Below, piece by piece: positions 5,026-7,424 of a stretch of 7,424 bases of DNA. Where the stretch lies: the NCBI GenBank assembly GCA_947624535.1, contig CANQKU010000053.1:1-7424 (forward strand), given 5' to 3'. The number at the start of each line of letters is the position of its first letter. Position 1 is the stretch's first letter. Origin of the DNA: an uncultured Bacilli bacterium. GTDB taxonomy: Bacteria > Bacillota_I > Bacilli_A > RF39 > UBA660. Position numbers and translations under genes: made by a program. The notes below the pieces were generated by a model that had not been told where the DNA came from, searched no databases, and saw nothing but the letters and a program-made list of their open reading frames with translations.

Positions 5026-7424
5026 TATTATGTAGGACAAAGTGTAGATGTAACGTATGATGCTTATGCAAGCAATGGAAATATTTACTGTGTTGAACAT
5101 GGGCAAGCATTAAGAGAACATAACTATTATAAAATCATCTCACAAGTAAACATAGAAGGAAGAAAATCAACTGACTATAGAGGAAATACACAAGACAGTT
5201 GGCATAATGCAAAAATGGCATACATATTATCATCATCTGATGTAGAAGCAGTAAAAAATGCTATATGGAATTATATGTATACATGGCTATTCAATGTTGG
5301 TAGATATCATAGTGGAGTATACTTAGGATTTTCAAATGGTGTAACTGGTTCACCTACTTATTTAGACACAGAATCTTCAAATTATGCAAATAATTTCAAA
5401 GATATGGAACAAATAAAAGACAATACAAATTATGACCAAATAACAGTAACACCATATATGAAAGATGAAAAAGCTTATATAAGAGTAGGACCATTCAACT
5501 GGACCTTCCCAGGTACAATGAGAAATGTTGAAGTAAATGATCAAAACGACAAAAAAATAGATGGCGTTATATATAGTAGATTCAGAGGTGGAGAAGAATA
5601 TTGGACTAATGCAAACGGAATTGCATCTGGAAAAAATTTCTATGTATCAGTACCAATGAGTACAGATCTTACAAAATTAACAAAAATTACTGGAGAAGCT
5701 GAAACAACAGTAAAAGGTGCAACAATATGGTTTTTAGAATCACTTGAAGGATACAAACAAAACTTAATAATTAGAGAACCTCATAGTACACCATTAAGAA
5801 TTAGAACACCATTTAAAATTGACATTTCATTATTAGGAAACTTAAAAGTAATAAAAGTAAATGAAGACAATAAACAATTTCCATTACCAAATGTTGGATT
5901 CATATTTGAACAAACAGATTTGAAAAAATATCTAAGCCAAGATAGTTCAGGAAAAATTATTTATGTAGATAAAAAAGAGGATGCACATGAATGGAGAACA
6001 AATGAATATGGTGAAATAATGATTGAAGACATTATAATTGGAAACTATATGACATATGAAACAGAAAATCCAAACTATGGATATGAAATAAAAACTGAAG
6101 GCACACCAAAAGAGGTAGAAGCAGGAGAAGAAGCTAGTGTTCTTATACTAGGAAATAAACAAATCTATGTAAAACTATCAGGATTTGTATGGAAAGATAT
6201 AGTAGACAGTAAGACAGAAGATGGAAAGGATAGAAACGACTTGTTTGCAGAAGGAAATGAAACAAATGACATATTATTTGATGGAATCAAAGTAAGATTA
6301 AAAGATAGAAGAACAGGTGAAACTGTAAAAGAAACCGTAACAGGTCAGCTATCTGAAACACATCAAGGTCCACCACCAGAACAATCACATTACAGTGATG
6401 AAAATGGACATAATGGACATGGTGAATATCTATTTATGGATGTACTAATTGATGAATTACAAAACTATTATATCGAATTCGAATATGATGGATTAACATA
6501 TACAAATGTTGTATCATATTTAGATAAAGACAACGGTTCAAAGGCATCCGAATCAGAAAAGGAAAGAGATGCATTTAATAAAAACTTCTCTAAAATCGAA
6601 GGAAAAACAAGAACTGAAGGAGTAACGATTGATGGAGATGGAAATGAAAAATTTGGATTATCATATAATATTGATGAAGTAAATAGAGTTGCAACATTAA
6701 TTAATAATGGTCAGTACACAATTACTGCCAATACAGATGTAACTGAATTTATAATAAGAGATCATTTTACATACGGACAAGAAGAAATAAAACACATAAA
6801 CTTAGGATTATATGAAAGAGAACAACCAGACTTAGACATACACAAAGATATTCAAAATGTAAGATTAACTATAAATGGATATGAACATACTTACAATTTT
6901 GCACAAAGAATAGTTAACTCAGGAGAATATGAGGATGGCTTCAATGTAGGTGTTAGATTTGGATTAGACTCTAATATACCATACACAACAGCAATTTATA
7001 AATCTGACTACGACTATATCAACGAAAACGATAAATCTAGAGAACTAAAAGCATATATTACATACAGAATAGCTATTACAAACAAATCTTCAAACCTAAT
7101 TGCCAAAGTTAATAGTCTTGTAGATTACTTTGATGCTAGATACAGTATTGTAGCAGCAGGTACAAAGCTAAACGAAGATGGAACAATAGCCAATACATTG
7201 AACTATACTGAAGATACTGCATATAAAAACGATAAGTTCAAAAAAATGATTATTTATAATGATGCAACTATAGATAATCAACAAAGAAATGGAGACTTAT
7301 ATGTACAATTTGCTTTAGACAGAACAGCAATTAGTGCAATATTAGAGGATAGAGAAACATCAGATGATACTATAAAATTACTTGATAATATAGTAGAAAT
7401 TAATTCTTACTCAATATATAGAGA
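4945..7424 (+). CDS. Thioester-like/SpaA-like/SdrD B-like surface adhesin, 3' end beyond window
   Basis: The frame stays open to the window edge: 826 full codons, C terminus missing. Residues 1-27 are a signal peptide (MNKMKK, hydrophobic core, likely cleavage SNA/Y). Residues 28 to about 125 resemble a Gram-positive thioester domain: YCVEHG with C49, then AKMAYIL and VKNAIW, with Lys at 104 where Gln is expected. Residues about 165-295 are an unassigned beta domain containing a VGPFNWTFPG motif. Residues 298-412 are a SpaA/Cna-B-like domain with the isopeptide residues K304, E372 and N404. Residues 412 to about 525 are SdrD B-like, with a long insertion containing PPP and four His. Residues 629-826 begin the same DUF11-like terminal module as gene 1 (candidate K634/D727/N815). 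Proteins of this build act as covalently stabilised adhesins or pilus tip subunits. It is probably co-transcribed with gene 1. Export and modularity are solid, thioester activity is doubtful, and the ligand is unknown. Confidence 0.93.
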   Translation, partial: MNKMKKLAISVIVAFLTILGICASSNAYYVGQSVDVTYDAYASNGNIYCVEHGQALREHNYYKIISQVNIEGRKSTDYRGNTQDSWHNAKMAYILSSSDVEAVKNAIWNYMYTWLFNVGRYHSGVYLGFSNGVTGSPTYLDTESSNYANNFKDMEQIKDNTNYDQITVTPYMKDEKAYIRVGPFNWTFPGTMRNVEVNDQNDKKIDGVIYSRFRGGEEYWTNANGIASGKNFYVSVPMSTDLTKLTKITGEAETTVKGATIWFLESLEGYKQNLIIREPHSTPLRIRTPFKIDISLLGNLKVIKVNEDNKQFPLPNVGFIFEQTDLKKYLSQDSSGKIIYVDKKEDAHEWRTNEYGEIMIEDIIIGNYMTYETENPNYGYEIKTEGTPKEVEAGEEASVLILGNKQIYVKLSGFVWKDIVDSKTEDGKDRNDLFAEGNETNDILFDGIKVRLKDRRTGETVKETVTGQLSETHQGPPPEQSHYSDENGHNGHGEYLFMDVLIDELQNYYIEFEYDGLTYTNVVSYLDKDNGSKASESEKERDAFNKNFSKIEGKTRTEGVTIDGDGNEKFGLSYNIDEVNRVATLINNGQYTITANTDVTEFIIRDHFTYGQEEIKHINLGLYEREQPDLDIHKDIQNVRLTINGYEHTYNFAQRIVNSGEYEDGFNVGVRFGLDSNIPYTTAIYKSDYDYINENDKSRELKAYITYRIAITNKSSNLIAKVNSLVDYFDARYSIVAAGTKLNEDGTIANTLNYTEDTAYKNDKFKKMIIYNDATIDNQQRNGDLYVQFALDRTAISAILEDRETSDDTIKLLDNIVEINSYSIYR
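5026..5319 (+). other. Thioester-domain-like region of gene 2, expected Gln replaced by Lys
   Basis: Residues 28 to about 125 carry Y48-C49-V-E-H-G, which fits the aromatic-Cys motif of surface thioester domains, and V103-K104-N-A-I-W108, which fits the second motif (usually hydrophobic or Thr, Gln, two residues, hydrophobic, Trp) except that Gln is Lys, codon AAA. Known active domains form a Cys-Gln thioester that bonds covalently to a host amine. Without the Gln this copy should not form it. The fold assignment rests on motifs and on its position just after the signal peptide and ahead of a SpaA-like domain. Confidence 0.55.
5836..6180 (+). other. SpaA/Cna-B-like isopeptide domain of gene 2
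   Basis: Residues 298-412 open with G-N-L-K-V-I-K304, run through PLPNVGFIF (313-321) and NEYGEI, and reach G-N-Y368-x-x-x-E372-x-x-x-P376-x-x-G-Y380. That matches the family's Y-x-x-x-E...P-x-GY signature. They end with V-L-I-L-G-N404. All three residues needed for the intramolecular Lys-Asn bond with a catalytic Glu are in their usual places. Such domains give surface fibres mechanical and protease resistance. Confidence 0.8.
6178..6520 (+). other. SdrD B-like domain of gene 2 with His/Pro insertion
   Basis: Residues 412 to about 525 start with S-G-F-V-W-K-D418, continue with an acidic Asp/Asn-rich loop (418-446), then D-G-I-K-V-R-L (446-452), and later E-Y-L-F and YYIEFEYDG strands. This is the SdrD B-like pattern, but both the acidic loop and the centre are longer than in the copy in gene 1. 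The insertion at about 471-493 contains PPP and His at 473, 482, 489 and 492. Confidence 0.7.

Noticed and set aside
5188..5205. T82-Q83 in gene 2 as the thioester Gln
   Set aside because: The Trp is three residues after this Gln rather than four and the hydrophobic context is missing. V103-K104-N-A-I-W fits the motif frame better. It remains a fallback to test structurally.

Overview
The window holds two large, tandem, same-strand genes for exported surface proteins and essentially nothing else. The DNA is AT-rich (about 30% G+C by eye). It favours A-ending codons (ATA, AGA, GGA, ACA, GCA, GAA), has strong AGGAGG ribosome binding sites, and encodes Trp as TGG. Together with Gram-positive surface-protein domains (DUF11-type repeats, SdrD B-like, SpaA/Cna-B-like, thioester-domain-like), this points to a low-GC Bacillota, most likely a Clostridia-class anaerobe and possibly an uncultured gut or host-associated lineage. 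The species cannot be told from the sequence.

Layout: positions 1-30 are leader sequence with the ribosome binding site of gene 1. Gene 1 (31-4920, 1629 aa) is complete. It has a signal peptide, a long beta-rich ectodomain without a family name, a series of roughly 130-170-residue Ig-like/DUF11-type modules, an Asn/Gly-rich linker, an SdrD B-like domain, a last DUF11-like domain with a candidate isopeptide triad, then a membrane anchor with a Lys tail. A 24-base gap carries the ribosome binding site of gene 2. Gene 2 (4945 to the window edge, at least 826 aa, no stop reached) has a signal peptide, a thioester-domain-like region, an unassigned beta domain, a SpaA/Cna-B-like domain with a full Lys/Glu/Asn triad, an SdrD B-like domain and the start of the same DUF11-like terminal module found at the end of gene 1. 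The window contains no terminator, RNA gene, mobile element or CRISPR array.

Interpretation: the 24-base spacing and shared C-terminal architecture suggest one transcript for a pair of cell-surface adhesins or stalk proteins stabilised by intramolecular isopeptide bonds. Three points deserve a second look. The thioester-like domain of gene 2 has Lys where the bond-forming Gln is expected. Gene 1 ends in a sortase-signal-like tail (SVKTG, hydrophobic segment, KKK) rather than LPXTG. Six modules of gene 1 share an exact 16-residue Asn-to-Pro register. All domain names come from reading motifs by eye; no database search was run.
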